The notes: generated by a model not told the origin, from the sequence alone. A DNA stretch of 64,000 nt from Methanomassiliicoccaceae archaeon (GCA_034928305.1 JAYFOZ010000003.1:89982-153981); one strand, 5' to 3'; shown: positions 18,112 through 27,523, counted from the stretch's first letter. A program made the numbers and translations.

Positions 18112-18846
18112 TCAGATGCTGTATCCCCTGGGTGTGATGATCCACCCATTCGAAGTATATGTCTGTGAGTTGCCGACGGTAACTATGGAGAACATATCCA
18201 CCTTCTCGTACTGGATGTCTCCCAGCGTGGTGATCGTCTTCTCCTGCCCTTCGCGCCCAGCATTGCGAACGATACCTACAGGAGTCTCGGGCGACCTGTA
18301 TTTCATGAGAATCCCCGCGGCCCGAGAGAGATAGTCTTTACGCGTTTTGCTGCGCGGATTGTAAAGGCACACTATCATATCTGCCTGCCCAGCACAGTCA
18401 ACGCGCTTCATTATGAGGTCCAACGGAGTCATCAGGTCAGATAGGCTTATTATCGCCATATCGTGCATGAGGGGCGCTCCAAGGACCGAAGCTGCGGAGG
18501 AGGCCGCCGTAACTCCCGGGACCACTTCGATATCGATATCGGCTTTCATCTCCTCGATGAGCTGATAGACTATTCCCGCCATGCCGTATATCCCTGAATC
18601 TCCGCTACTGACCATGGTCACGTTCTTGCCGGACAAAGCATCTTCTATTGCCGATCTGCATCTGTCGACCTCCTTCATCATCCCAGTCGCTTTGAACTGT
18701 TTTTCCGGAAAATATTCTCTGAGAATATCCACATATGTCGTATATCCTGTGACTATATCGGCGGCCTCTATCGACTTCGCGGCCCTGAATGTCATGTCGT
18801 CCTTCGAACCTGGGCCGAACCCGACCACCGTGAGTTTTCCTTTCAT
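18112..18846 (-). CDS. cbiH: Cobalt-factor III (precorrin-3B) C17-methyltransferase
   Basis: 244 residues, SAM-dependent tetrapyrrole methylase. It performs C17 methylation and ring contraction in the anaerobic B12 pathway. The N-terminal KLTVVGFGPG loop, VSSGDSGIYGMAG near residue 82, VPGVTAASSAAS near 105 and VCLYNPRSKTR near 155 identify the CobJ/CbiH group. The frame extends upstream to 18921, but ATG 18846 fits the family and lies one base after the cbiF stop. Its TGA stop doubles as the in-frame stop before cbiC. Confidence 0.9.
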   Translation of the reverse strand: MKGKLTVVGFGPGSKDDMTFRAAKSIEAADIVTGYTTYVDILREYFPEKQFKATGMMKEVDRCRSAIEDALSGKNVTMVSSGDSGIYGMAGIVYQLIEEMKADIDIEVVPGVTAASSAASVLGAPLMHDMAIISLSDLMTPLDLIMKRVDCAGQADMIVCLYNPRSKTRKDYLSRAAGILMKYRSPETPVGIVRNAGREGQEKTITTLGDIQYEKVDMFSIVTVGNSQTYTSNGWIITPRGYSI

Positions 18847-18847
18847 C

Positions 18848-19606
18848 TCATTCCTCCGTTCCTTTGCGGTATTCTGTGGTGAAGCTCTTATCATAAAGCT
18901 TGGAAAGACTGTATTCATCACCGAGGAAGTCCCCCACTACCGTGAGGGCCGTCTTCTTTATTCCGGCATCTTTGACCTTCTTAGCTATATCTTTTAATGT
19001 GCCAGTAACTATCTTTTGCTCTGGCCAGCTTGCTTTATAGACAACGGCTACGGGAGTTTTATCGGTGTATCCGCCGGCGATAAGCTGCTGGGACATTTCC
19101 TCGAGGAAGCCCACGCTCAAGAATATCACCATGGTAGCGCGGTGTTTCGCCAGGTCCTGAAGCCTTTCTCCCGGGGGCATCGGCGTACGGCCCTCCATTC
19201 TTGTGAAAATAACCGTCTGACTGATATCGGGAAGGGTGTATTCCTTTTTCAGTGCGGCCGCAGTAGCAAAGGCCGAACTTACTCCCGGAACGACCGTGCT
19301 TTCAATGCCTAAGTGGTCCAGACGATCTATCTGCTCCCTTATAGCGCCGTATATTGCGGGGTCGCCCGTGTGGACGCGGGCGGTGCTCAGGCCTTTGGAC
19401 TCTGCATCCTTCATTACCTCGATGACCTCGTCCAGATTCATCTCCGCACTGTTGTAGATCCTGGCACCATTTTTTGCCCCGTCTAGGACGGCGGGATTTA
19501 CCAAGGAGCCTGCATATATTATCACGTCGGCCGAATCGATTACTTTCTTTCCTCTGATGGTCAGCAGTTCGGGGTCGCCGGGACCCGCTCCGATGAATGT
19601 TATCAT
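18848..19606 (-). CDS. cbiF: Cobalt-precorrin-4 C11-methyltransferase
   Basis: 252 residues, same methylase fold. The N-terminal ITFIGAGPGDPELLT, YAGSLVNPAV near residue 35, ARVHTGDPAIYGAI near 78, VPGVSSAFATAAAL near 105 and a C-terminal SKLYDKSFTTEYRK tail (matching the CbiF/CobM ending) support the call. The ATG overlaps the cbiL stop. It methylates C11 of cobalt-precorrin-4 in the second half of corrin synthesis. Confidence 0.92.
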   Translation of the reverse strand: MITFIGAGPGDPELLTIRGKKVIDSADVIIYAGSLVNPAVLDGAKNGARIYNSAEMNLDEVIEVMKDAESKGLSTARVHTGDPAIYGAIREQIDRLDHLGIESTVVPGVSSAFATAAALKKEYTLPDISQTVIFTRMEGRTPMPPGERLQDLAKHRATMVIFLSVGFLEEMSQQLIAGGYTDKTPVAVVYKASWPEQKIVTGTLKDIAKKVKDAGIKKTALTVVGDFLGDEYSLSKLYDKSFTTEYRKGTEE

Positions 19607-20316
19607 TCTTCCTCACCATTCCTTTTCTTTACGATTACCGTGGTGAAGTAACCATATTTCCGCCCGAGATCGATCGGGCCGATATACTCTCCTTCCATCC
19701 CTATGTTGCTTATCACCGTGGCATTATCTTCACTTAGACCGTGTTTCTTCATGACTTCTAAAAGGATATCCATGGAATTCCAAGCCTTCATGACCACTAT
19801 GTTCTCGAATCCCGAGATTGCGGACTCCAGCGAGGTGTTGTTGTTTTTTGCCAATGACACCACAGCAAGACCTTCGTTGCCGATCATGAGCGGTATCCGG
19901 GCCTTTGCCGCACCGCTGCAGAACGAAGGTATCCCCGGGACGACTTCTGTTTCGTATCCCAAATTCTTGATCTCTTCGTCGACATACATGTAAGTGCTGT
20001 ATACCCCTACGTCGCCCAGCGTGACCATGGCTACGTCCGAGCCCTCTTCCAGGATTCCGGCGAGCTCCCTTACGGCATCGGACCTGCATTTCCTGCGGAC
20101 ACGGTCGTCAGGGTCCATATTGAACAATAACTCTATAATGCGCTTTCCCGAAACATCTACCGCGCCCCTGACTATCTCGAGCGCCGTGCTGTCCTCTCCT
20201 CTCCTGTTGACCGGATAGGCTATGGCTGCGGCTTTCTCCAGCATGCACTTCGCTTTAACCGTTAATAATTCCGGGTCGCCGGGACCGACGCCTATGCCGA
20301 ATAATTTTCCTGCCAT
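19603..20316 (-). CDS. cbiL: Cobalt-factor II C20-methyltransferase
   Basis: 237 residues, tetrapyrrole methylase. LFGIGVGPGDPELLTVKA at the N-terminus, a characteristic YPVNRRGEDSTALEI stretch, TLGDVGVYSTYMYV near residue 98 (CbiL/CobI have TLGDP..YST) and VPGIPSFCSGAA near 125. It heads the leftward cbiLFHC operon, next to the palindrome at 20370-20388. It carries out C20 methylation of cobalt-sirohydrochlorin, the first step committed to corrin. Confidence 0.92.
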   Translation of the reverse strand: MAGKLFGIGVGPGDPELLTVKAKCMLEKAAAIAYPVNRRGEDSTALEIVRGAVDVSGKRIIELLFNMDPDDRVRRKCRSDAVRELAGILEEGSDVAMVTLGDVGVYSTYMYVDEEIKNLGYETEVVPGIPSFCSGAAKARIPLMIGNEGLAVVSLAKNNNTSLESAISGFENIVVMKAWNSMDILLEVMKKHGLSEDNATVISNIGMEGEYIGPIDLGRKYGYFTTVIVKKRNGEEE

Positions 20317-20369
20317 TCGAATTCTCCCGTAAATATCCTACGACACAGGCAAGAGTTGCGGATATTTAA

Positions 20370-20388
20370 GTTGGATGGTACACCCAAC
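20370..20388. promoter_or_regulatory. Palindromic operator, cbiL side of divergent promoter
   Basis: GTTGGAT-GGTAC-ACCCAAC in the 183-base divergent region between cbiL and cbiD. The arms match except that the right arm is ACCCAA instead of ATCCAA, the same variant seen at the hem promoter. A TTAAATAT stretch lies beside it on the cbiL side. A lone half-site ATCCAAC occurs at 20431-20437. Confidence 0.6.
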
Positions 20389-20466
20389 TCAAAAAAAATG
20401 TCATTGATAAAACTCGAACACTTTTATTATATCCAACATACGTTTTACCAAGGCAATCGTTATAAT

Positions 20467-20483
20467 TTGGATATGACATCCAA
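20467..20483. promoter_or_regulatory. Palindromic operator, cbiD side of divergent promoter
   Basis: TTGGAT-ATGAC-ATCCAA, a perfect copy that abuts a TTATAATT TATA-like box at 20460-20467 and lies about 17 bases before the cbiD ATG, with the GGTGA ribosome binding site in between. Occupancy here would block the transcription start. Confidence 0.65.
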
Positions 20484-20499
20484 CCCTATCTGGTGAATT

Positions 20500-21651
20500 A
20501 TGGCGCATAATGTGATCGATAACAGAATGTACATCGATGTCGGAGGGAAAATGCTCCGCAGGGGATATACCACCGGAACCTGTGCGACCGCCGCTTCGAA
20601 GGCCGCGGCGGAAATGCTGATCGCCGGAGGGGACGTTCTTTCTGTGACGGTCATTACACCTAAAGGGATTGTTCTGGACCTCCCTATTGAAGACATAACC
20701 CGTGGCGACGGGTGGGTGCGGTGCGCTGTCAGGAAAGACGGCGGGGACGATATCGACGTCACGGATGGTTCGCTCGTCTACTCGGAAGTACATCTGGCAA
20801 GGTCCGGAATAAACATCGACGGTGGACAGGGAGTGGGAAGGGTCACTAAGAAGGGGCTCGACCAGCCCGTCGGCGCCGCAGCAATAAACCGAGTGCCCAG
20901 AAGTATGATATCCGAGGCCTTGGAAGGCATTCGCATGACGCTCGGATATAACTATGGATTCTACGTAGTAATATCTATACCTAATGGTCAAGAACTTGCG
21001 AAAAGGACGTTTAATCCGCGTCTCGGAATCGAAGGAGGGATATCGATACTAGGTACCTCCGGAATAGTAGAGCCTATGAGCGAGAGAGCTGTGGTCGAAA
21101 CTATAAAGGCTGAAATGAACGTCAGAAAAAATGAAGGATGCAGATATCTGTTGGTTGTCCCGGGGAACTACGGCGCAGGATATATCGGATCTATAGGCGG
21201 CCTTGATCCGGAATCCGCAGTGAAATGCAGTAACTTCGTCGGTGAAACATTGGATCATGCCTGTGAACTGGGTTTCGAGGGATTGCTTTTAGTGGGAAAC
21301 CTAGGAAAACTGGTGAAACTGGCAGGGGGCGTAATGAACACACATTCGCGCGAGGCGGACGCCAGAATGGAGATCCTTGCCGCAAACGCGGCACTGTCCG
21401 GAGCATCCGTCGATACGGTCCGTAAAATAATGGAATGCATCTCGACCGATGATGCGCTCGACGTTTTGGACAGGGATGGGGCGATCCCATTGACGATGGA
21501 CCTCATATCGAAAAAAATTGAATTTTATATGAACCACCGCACAGGCGGAAGAATAAAATGCGGAGCGTTCGTATTTTCATCGAAATATGGCCTGATAGGC
21601 GGTACCCCTGGGGCCGCCGACCTGCTGAAGGCAATGGGTGGGACGCTATGA
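20500..21651 (+). CDS. cbiD: Cobalt-precorrin-5B C1-methyltransferase
   Basis: 383 residues. RRGYTTGTCATAASKAA near residue 20 is the CbiD signature. GDGWVRCAVRKDGGDDIDVTDG, NPRLGIEGGISILGTSGIVEPMSE and SNFVGETLDHA also match. Distinct fold from the other corrin methylases; anaerobic-pathway specific, which confirms the cobalt-early route. First gene of the rightward operon cbiD-cbiG-cbiJET-cbiA. GGTGA ribosome binding site six bases before the ATG; the stop overlaps cbiG as ATGA. Confidence 0.94.
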   Translation: MAHNVIDNRMYIDVGGKMLRRGYTTGTCATAASKAAAEMLIAGGDVLSVTVITPKGIVLDLPIEDITRGDGWVRCAVRKDGGDDIDVTDGSLVYSEVHLARSGINIDGGQGVGRVTKKGLDQPVGAAAINRVPRSMISEALEGIRMTLGYNYGFYVVISIPNGQELAKRTFNPRLGIEGGISILGTSGIVEPMSERAVVETIKAEMNVRKNEGCRYLLVVPGNYGAGYIGSIGGLDPESAVKCSNFVGETLDHACELGFEGLLLVGNLGKLVKLAGGVMNTHSREADARMEILAANAALSGASVDTVRKIMECISTDDALDVLDRDGAIPLTMDLISKKIEFYMNHRTGGRIKCGAFVFSSKYGLIGGTPGAADLLKAMGGTL

Positions 21652-22682
21652 TCTATATCGTGGCTTTCTCGGCCAAAGGATGTTCGACAGCAGCGAATAT
21701 ATCCCGGACACTTGAAGAAAAAGAGTTCCGCTTATTCTCCAAGACCTCGGGAGACTCGCGTTGCGAGAAGATCGATGTTCCAATATCCGAATGGACCGGG
21801 GCCGCTTTCCAAGAGGCGGAGGGCATTGTCTTTGTAGGGGCCGCGGGCATAGCCGTAAGGGCGATAGCTCCCCATCTCAAAAGTAAGATGACGGATCCGG
21901 CCGTTGTGTGTGTCGACGAGCTGGGCAGATACTGCATCCCGCTTTTATCGGGACACATTGGCGGCGCCAATATTCTGGCGCACAGCATTGCTTCCGCCAT
22001 AGGCGCAGAGCCCGTGATCACTACCGCGACCGACATCAACGGCAAGTTCTCGGTGGATTCGTTTGCTGTCTCCCTGGGAATGAACATCGAGAACATGACG
22101 CTCGCCAAGGATGTCTCCGCCGCCGTATTGGACGGCAGGTCCGTAGGACTGAAAAGCGACTATCCTATCCATGGCGACATCCCGCATTGCCTCACTCCAT
22201 CGGAAGGCGGGGACATTGGAATTTACATCACATCCAGCTTTGAAAAAGAACCATATATGAGGACTTTGCGCCTTTTCCCGAAAAACCACATACTGGGGAT
22301 AGGATGCAGAAAGGGAACCCGCAGGGAAGACATAGAGAAACTGGTATTGTCCGTGCTGGATTCCGCGGACGTATCGATCAATAGCGTAAGGATGGTCGCG
22401 AGCATCGATATTAAAGAAGACGAAGAGGGGCTCGTCAAGTTTGCCGCAGAAAATAAGATCCGTACTGTATTCTACTCGTCATCGGAACTTAACATGCTCC
22501 CGGACATCGGATATTCAAAATCTGATTTTGTCAAAGGTACGACCGGAGTGGACTGTGTATGCGAGAGGGCAGCGATGGCGGCCTCGCACGGAGGCGAACT
22601 AATCATAAAGAAGACCAGCGATGGCGGCGTGACCGTGGCGGTCGTAAAGGAACCTTTCTCGGCGGATTTTGGAGATGAATGA
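21648..22682 (+). CDS. cbiG: Cobalt-precorrin-5A hydrolase
   Basis: 344 residues starting at ATG 21648, which overlaps the cbiD stop; the frame's earlier start is inside cbiD. It opens the lactone ring of cobalt-precorrin-5A with loss of acetaldehyde. CbiG features: FVGAAGIAVRAIAPHLKSK near residue 65, LLSGHIGGANILA near 100, a central linker, and the C-terminal domain with GIGCRKGTRREDIE near 220 and the GVDCVCERAAMAAS ending. Product typical in length. Confidence 0.93.
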   Translation: MIYIVAFSAKGCSTAANISRTLEEKEFRLFSKTSGDSRCEKIDVPISEWTGAAFQEAEGIVFVGAAGIAVRAIAPHLKSKMTDPAVVCVDELGRYCIPLLSGHIGGANILAHSIASAIGAEPVITTATDINGKFSVDSFAVSLGMNIENMTLAKDVSAAVLDGRSVGLKSDYPIHGDIPHCLTPSEGGDIGIYITSSFEKEPYMRTLRLFPKNHILGIGCRKGTRREDIEKLVLSVLDSADVSINSVRMVASIDIKEDEEGLVKFAAENKIRTVFYSSSELNMLPDIGYSKSDFVKGTTGVDCVCERAAMAASHGGELIIKKTSDGGVTVAVVKEPFSADFGDE

Positions 22683-22683
22683 T

Positions 22684-24663
22684 ATGATTGGTAGAGCATT
22701 GGTGTTTGCCGGTACCACGGAGGGGCGCGAGATAACGGAATTTCTTGCCCGTAACGGAATAAAAGTCACGGTCAGCATGGCGACAGAATACGGAATGACG
22801 GTCATAGAGGAAAGCGAGAACGTCAGAGTCGACAGCATACGCGGAGTTATGGAAATGGCAGAGGAGATGAAAGAATACGACGTGGTCGTCGATGCCACAC
22901 ACCCGTACGCCGTCCGCAAATCCGCCCATATAATGGAGGCCTGTGACATCAGCGGTTGTCCCCTCATACGCATAACAAGGCCTGAAAGCATCAGTAATAA
23001 ACAGTTTGTCACCGTGCCGGACACCAGATCCGCTGCCGAATTTTTGATCGGTAAAGAGGGCAACATTCTAGTGGCCACAGGAAGCAACGAACTGGCAGAA
23101 TTTACATTGATTCCCGAATACAGGAAAAGAGTTTTCGCAAGGGTCCTTTCCATCCCTTCCGTCGCAGAAAAATGCTCCCGTCTAGGCTTCGAAGGAAAGA
23201 ACCTGATATGTATGGAGGGTCCCTTCTCTGAAGAACTGAACTATGCTATGCTGAAACATGTCGATGCCGAGTATCTCGTCACCAAGGATTCCGGCAGCGC
23301 GGGGGGGTTCGATGAAAAGATCGCGGCCGCCGCAAGAGCAGGAGTCAAAGTAATAGTTATCGGGCGTCCGTCAGAGGAAGATGGTGTTGCTCTGGAGGAA
23401 GCGGAAGAGATACTTTTGAAGGTATTCTCGATCCGAGAACCGAAAATCGGCAAACGCCTCGTAACCATCGTAGGGATAGGCGTCGGAAACACAGACGGCA
23501 TTACGTTCGAAGTGCTCAACGCGATTGCGGATGCAGACCTGGCGATAGGCGCCTCCAGGATGCTGGAGTCCGTAGATACAGGCAATGCAGACACATATGT
23601 AGAATATCGTTCCGATAAAATTGCCGACTACATAGACAGTAACGTTCATTACCGTAAAATCATAGTACTGATGTCTGGAGACACGGGATATTACAGCGGG
23701 ACCAAGGGACTTATCGACAGACTGGACCATAATAAGCTCGAAGTCAGAGTACTGCCCGGAATATCGTCGGTTTCGTACTTCTTTTCAAAGATCGGGACTT
23801 CGTGGGACGATGCTTTTTTGACCAGTGCCCACGGCAGGGACTGCAATCTCGTTGGACTTGCGAAACGCCACAAAAAGGTCTTCACCCTGCTCAGCGGAGA
23901 AGATTCGGTCCGGAGAATGTGTTCCGAACTCGTCGACTACAATATGGGCAACGTAAACTTGACCATAGGTCAGGATTTCGGGACTCGGGAAGAGAAGGTC
24001 ACAGTTGGAAAACCGCATGACCTCCTCGACGAGGAATTCGGGGTGCTTTGCGTAGCTCTCATAGAGAACCCCGAGGCTTCGGATAAAAATCCCATAAGTA
24101 TGCCGGATGACGATTTCATAAGAGGCGATGCTCCTATGACCAAGAGCGAGGTCCGTTCCCTGTCGGTGGCCAAGCTTAAACTGTGCAGTGATTCCGTGGT
24201 CTATGATGTCGGGGCCGGGACGGGCTCCGTTTCAGTGGAAATGGCATCTGTTGCCGTATCCGGGCATGTTTATGCCGTTGAGAAGGATGATGCGGCCTCT
24301 GCGCTAATATCGCTCAACTGCAGGAAGTTTGGAACACCCAACGTCACCGTTGTCAGAGGAGAGGCGCCCGAAGCGCTTGCGGGCCTTCCTGCACCCACAC
24401 ATGCATTCATAGGCGGGTCGACGGGTAAACTGAAAGACGTGATGAACACATTGCTTGAAAAGAATCCAAAAATACGTATTGCGATCACTTCGGTCACCTT
24501 GGAGACCATGGCTGAAACCGCGCGTTGCATGAAGGATCTGAACGTCATAGAAGAAGAGACTCTTTGCGTCAACATATCTAAAGCCAGGATCGCCGGCAGC
24601 TATCATCTGATGACGGCCCATAACCCCGTGTATATAACATTGTGCAGGGGGAGCTCTGCTTGA
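22684..24663 (+). CDS. Triple fusion: precorrin-6A reductase, C5- and C15-methyltransferases
   Basis: 659 residues from ATG 22684 (an in-frame ATG at 22675 leaves no room for the GGAG ribosome binding site). Three enzymes in one chain. Residues about 1-250 are CbiJ/CobK (ALVFAGTTEGREI, DATHPYAV, TKDSGSAGGFDEKI). About 258-450 is CbiE (TIVGIGVGNTDGIT, VLMSGDTGYYSG, LPGISSVSYFFSKIG). About 470-659 is CbiT (MTKSEVRSLSVAKL, VYDVGAGTGSVSVEMA, FIGGSTGKL). Together they reduce cobalt-precorrin-6A, methylate C5 and C15 and decarboxylate. CbiE-CbiT fusions (CobL) are common; the added CbiJ is less usual. One uninterrupted frame. Confidence 0.92.
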   Translation: MIGRALVFAGTTEGREITEFLARNGIKVTVSMATEYGMTVIEESENVRVDSIRGVMEMAEEMKEYDVVVDATHPYAVRKSAHIMEACDISGCPLIRITRPESISNKQFVTVPDTRSAAEFLIGKEGNILVATGSNELAEFTLIPEYRKRVFARVLSIPSVAEKCSRLGFEGKNLICMEGPFSEELNYAMLKHVDAEYLVTKDSGSAGGFDEKIAAAARAGVKVIVIGRPSEEDGVALEEAEEILLKVFSIREPKIGKRLVTIVGIGVGNTDGITFEVLNAIADADLAIGASRMLESVDTGNADTYVEYRSDKIADYIDSNVHYRKIIVLMSGDTGYYSGTKGLIDRLDHNKLEVRVLPGISSVSYFFSKIGTSWDDAFLTSAHGRDCNLVGLAKRHKKVFTLLSGEDSVRRMCSELVDYNMGNVNLTIGQDFGTREEKVTVGKPHDLLDEEFGVLCVALIENPEASDKNPISMPDDDFIRGDAPMTKSEVRSLSVAKLKLCSDSVVYDVGAGTGSVSVEMASVAVSGHVYAVEKDDAASALISLNCRKFGTPNVTVVRGEAPEALAGLPAPTHAFIGGSTGKLKDVMNTLLEKNPKIRIAITSVTLETMAETARCMKDLNVIEEETLCVNISKARIAGSYHLMTAHNPVYITLCRGSSA

Positions 24664-26009
24664 GCCTTCCCCGGTTTATGATAGCCGCTCCGGCCAGCGG
24701 AAGCGGTAAAACGTTGATCACATGCGGAATCCTCCAAGCGCTGGTGGATCGCGGGATGAAGGTCGCTTCGTTCAAATGCGGCCCCGATTACATCGACCCG
24801 ATGTTTCACAGTCGCGTGATAGGTACCAGGTCGAAGAACCTCGATGCTTTCTTTTGCAACGACGATATGCTCAGGTATCTGTTCGCAAGGTCTGCCGATG
24901 GCATGGACATCTCGGTAATCGAGGGAGTTATGGGATTTTATGACGGGATCGCAGCAGCTTCCACAGAAGCGAGCTCATACGACGTGTCCGAAAAAATAGG
25001 GGCGCCCGTGATATTGATGATAGATTGCAAAGGTACCAGCGTATCCTGTATTCCTGTAATAAACGGTTTTTTGAAATTCCGCAAAAACGGCATACGCGGG
25101 GTAATACTGAACCAGATGTCCGAGCGGATATACAAGGAGCTTAAACCTGCAATCGAACGCGAGACCGGGACGGAGGTTTTAGGATACGTTCCCAAGGTGA
25201 CCGATCTGTTACTGGAAAGCAGGCATTTAGGACTTGTTCTACCGAATGAGATCGAAGGGCTGAAAGCCAAACTTTCAGGGCTGGCTAAATTACTTGAAAA
25301 TACTGTCGATATTGACCGGATAATCGAAATCGCCGGCCATGCGCCTGATATCGAAGTTAATGTCCCGGTAATAAAAAAACTAAGAGAGAAGATCAGGATC
25401 GCTGTGGCCCAAGATGATGCTTTCTGTTTTACATATGAAGATAATTTGGAACTGCTGGCACAATGCGGTGCCGAGATCGTGGGATTCTCCCCTTTGACCG
25501 ACAGCAAACTTCCGGAGGGAATCAAAGGACTTGTCTTATCAGGGGGATATCCAGAAATGCATGCCGAAGCTTTGAGCAAAAACAGTTCGATGCTTGAGGA
25601 CATCCGTTCAAAACTTGACGGAGGAATGCCTTGCATGGCTGAATGCGGAGGATTCATGTATCTCCACGAAGAACTTGAAGATCATGAACACAAATTCTGG
25701 CCGATGGTCGGATATATCAAAGGAAAGACCTTCAACACGCGCAGACTTACAAGATTCGGCTACGTCACCCTGGTCCCCAGCAATGGCCAGATGCTTCCTG
25801 AAAATAGCTCCATCAAAGGCCATGAATTTCACTACTGGGACAGTGAAAGCTGCGGTCAGGATTGGACAGCAGAGAAGACCTCTGGAAAAAAGTACACATG
25901 CATCCACGGTTCCGACAGAGTCATTGCAGGATTTCCCCACATATACTATTACTCGAACCCGGAGCTCCCATATTCATTCCTGAGGGCCTGCGAAAAATAC
26001 AACGGATGA
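24660..26009 (+). CDS. cbiA: Cobyrinate a,c-diamide synthase
   Basis: 449 residues from a TTG at 24660 that overlaps the preceding stop as TTGA; ATG 24678 is the alternative. P-loop APASGSGKTL, FKCGPDYIDP, VIEGVMGFYDG in the N-terminal ATPase domain; glutaminase nucleophile AECGGFMYL near residue 330 and a late GHEFHYWD. It amidates the a and c carboxylates of cobyrinate. It is a paralog of cfbB; placement after cbiE/T favours the B12 role. Convergent with hemD, with adjacent stops. Confidence 0.92.
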   Translation: MSLPRFMIAAPASGSGKTLITCGILQALVDRGMKVASFKCGPDYIDPMFHSRVIGTRSKNLDAFFCNDDMLRYLFARSADGMDISVIEGVMGFYDGIAAASTEASSYDVSEKIGAPVILMIDCKGTSVSCIPVINGFLKFRKNGIRGVILNQMSERIYKELKPAIERETGTEVLGYVPKVTDLLLESRHLGLVLPNEIEGLKAKLSGLAKLLENTVDIDRIIEIAGHAPDIEVNVPVIKKLREKIRIAVAQDDAFCFTYEDNLELLAQCGAEIVGFSPLTDSKLPEGIKGLVLSGGYPEMHAEALSKNSSMLEDIRSKLDGGMPCMAECGGFMYLHEELEDHEHKFWPMVGYIKGKTFNTRRLTRFGYVTLVPSNGQMLPENSSIKGHEFHYWDSESCGQDWTAEKTSGKKYTCIHGSDRVIAGFPHIYYYSNPELPYSFLRACEKYNG

Positions 26010-26783
26010 TTAGATCCCCGTTTCCGACGCGATTGCTTCGAGTAAATCGCGGAATGTGGAATTTTTAGGTACAATATCGGGCTCTCTGCCGAGCATGCGC
26101 AGGGCTTCAGATGTCGGCCTGCCTATTGCAGCGACTTTGATATCTCCCATGATCTCGACAGCTCTCGAATCTCCGACCTGATCTCTAATTTGGGAGTAGA
26201 ATATTTTAGCTGATAACGGACTTGTAAATGCCATAACGTCTACCTTTCCACCTTTTATCGCCGTTATAAGGTGAAGCAACGCGCTGTTAATTCCGAACTC
26301 TTCAAGCTTGTAGGTTGCAACGCTTACCGTTTCCGCGCCTGCTGCCCCGAGACCGTTGTAAAGTACGTCGGAACCGCTGTCGGACCTCATCAGCAGTACG
26401 GTCTTTCCTTTGACCGAATCCTTAAGGAGATCTACGATCCCGGCAGAGGAGAACTCTTCGGGCAATGCGTCGGTGCTGATGCCCGCCGATTTCAGAGCGT
26501 TCCCGGTGCTGGGACCTATGGATATTATCTTGATCTTGCTGAACAGCCGAACGAAGTCCTCGCCGTACGCTTTAACACATTCTTCGACAGCCGTCACGGA
26601 ACCGAACACCGCAAAGGAGGCCGTGCCTGATAAAATCATATGCCTGGCTCTTTCGAATTCATCCCTGTCTCCCGAAATTATCTTCATTGAAGGGGCGGCA
26701 ATTACATCGAACCCCATCTCCTCGGCCTCTTTGATGGAATCTTTCAGCCTTTCGATAGGCCTTGTAAATCCGATCATGGTCAT
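26010..26783 (-). CDS. hemD: Uroporphyrinogen-III synthase
   Basis: 257 residues, two alpha/beta lobes typical of HemD, with SIGPSTGNALKSAGI near residue 90 and AIGRPTSEALRMLG near 218 (the conserved T/G-x-A-L repeat). It cyclises hydroxymethylbilane with inversion of ring D to give uroporphyrinogen III, the branch point for siroheme, B12, F430 and heme. The ATG overlaps the cobA stop. Sequence conservation in this family is low, so the call leans on the hem context too. Confidence 0.85.
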   Translation of the reverse strand: MTMIGFTRPIERLKDSIKEAEEMGFDVIAAPSMKIISGDRDEFERARHMILSGTASFAVFGSVTAVEECVKAYGEDFVRLFSKIKIISIGPSTGNALKSAGISTDALPEEFSSAGIVDLLKDSVKGKTVLLMRSDSGSDVLYNGLGAAGAETVSVATYKLEEFGINSALLHLITAIKGGKVDVMAFTSPLSAKIFYSQIRDQVGDSRAVEIMGDIKVAAIGRPTSEALRMLGREPDIVPKNSTFRDLLEAIASETGI

Positions 26784-27523
26784 TGCATGTCCCCCAGCTT
26801 CTCGCGTAACGATGCGACGCTGCCTATTACCATTATACCGGGGGGCACCATATTTTTCTCGGCGATGGTGCCTGCCAGCTTTGAAACGACTGTCAATTCG
26901 ACACGCTGTTCCGGAGTGGACCCGCTGGTTATTACGGCGGCCGGAGTATCCGGTGACATTCCGCCATCGATCAGACCTTTCGATATCGCGCCCGCGTTCC
27001 CGAGTCCCATAAGGACGACGATCGTACCGTGACTGTCTGCCAGCGCCTTCCAGTCTACCCTGTCTCCCTTGCGGTCCTCCTTCTCGTGACCGGTGACGAA
27101 TGTTACCATTGATGCATGGTCTCTGTGAGTTACGGGAATGCCCGCAAGCTCAGGAACGGATATTGAAGAAGACACGCCTGGCACTACGTGTACCTCTGCG
27201 CCCGCTTCCCTAAGTTCCTCGGCCTCTTCGGCACCTCGCCCAAAAAGGAACGGGTCTCCTCCTTTAAGCCTGACGACCGTCTTTCCTTCGTTTGCGTATT
27301 TTACCAGAAGCTCGTTGGTCTCCCACTGCCTGAGATGATGGTCCCCGCCCCGCTTACCTGCATCTATGAGGTCTGCACCTTCCTTGCAAAGTGCCAGCAG
27401 TCCCGGGTTGGAAAGCGCGTCGTACATCACTACGTCCGCCTCCATAAGAATCTCTCTTCCCCTGACCGTTATGAGCCCCAGATCTCCCGGCCCTGCACCG
27501 ACCAGATATACTTTTCCTTTCAT
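26780..27523 (-). CDS. cobA: Uroporphyrinogen-III C-methyltransferase (SUMT)
   Basis: 247 residues from ATG 27523, which overlaps the hemC stop; the open frame upstream lies inside hemC. VYLVGAGPGDLGLITVRG, YDALSNPGLL, GKRGGDHHLRQ, VRLKGGDPFLFGRG near residue 85 and VPGVSSSISVPELAGIPVTHR are the SUMT signatures. It makes precorrin-2 with two SAM. A standalone enzyme, not fused to HemD as in some bacteria. Confidence 0.94.
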   Translation of the reverse strand: MKGKVYLVGAGPGDLGLITVRGREILMEADVVMYDALSNPGLLALCKEGADLIDAGKRGGDHHLRQWETNELLVKYANEGKTVVRLKGGDPFLFGRGAEEAEELREAGAEVHVVPGVSSSISVPELAGIPVTHRDHASMVTFVTGHEKEDRKGDRVDWKALADSHGTIVVLMGLGNAGAISKGLIDGGMSPDTPAAVITSGSTPEQRVELTVVSKLAGTIAEKNMVPPGIMVIGSVASLREKLGDMQ

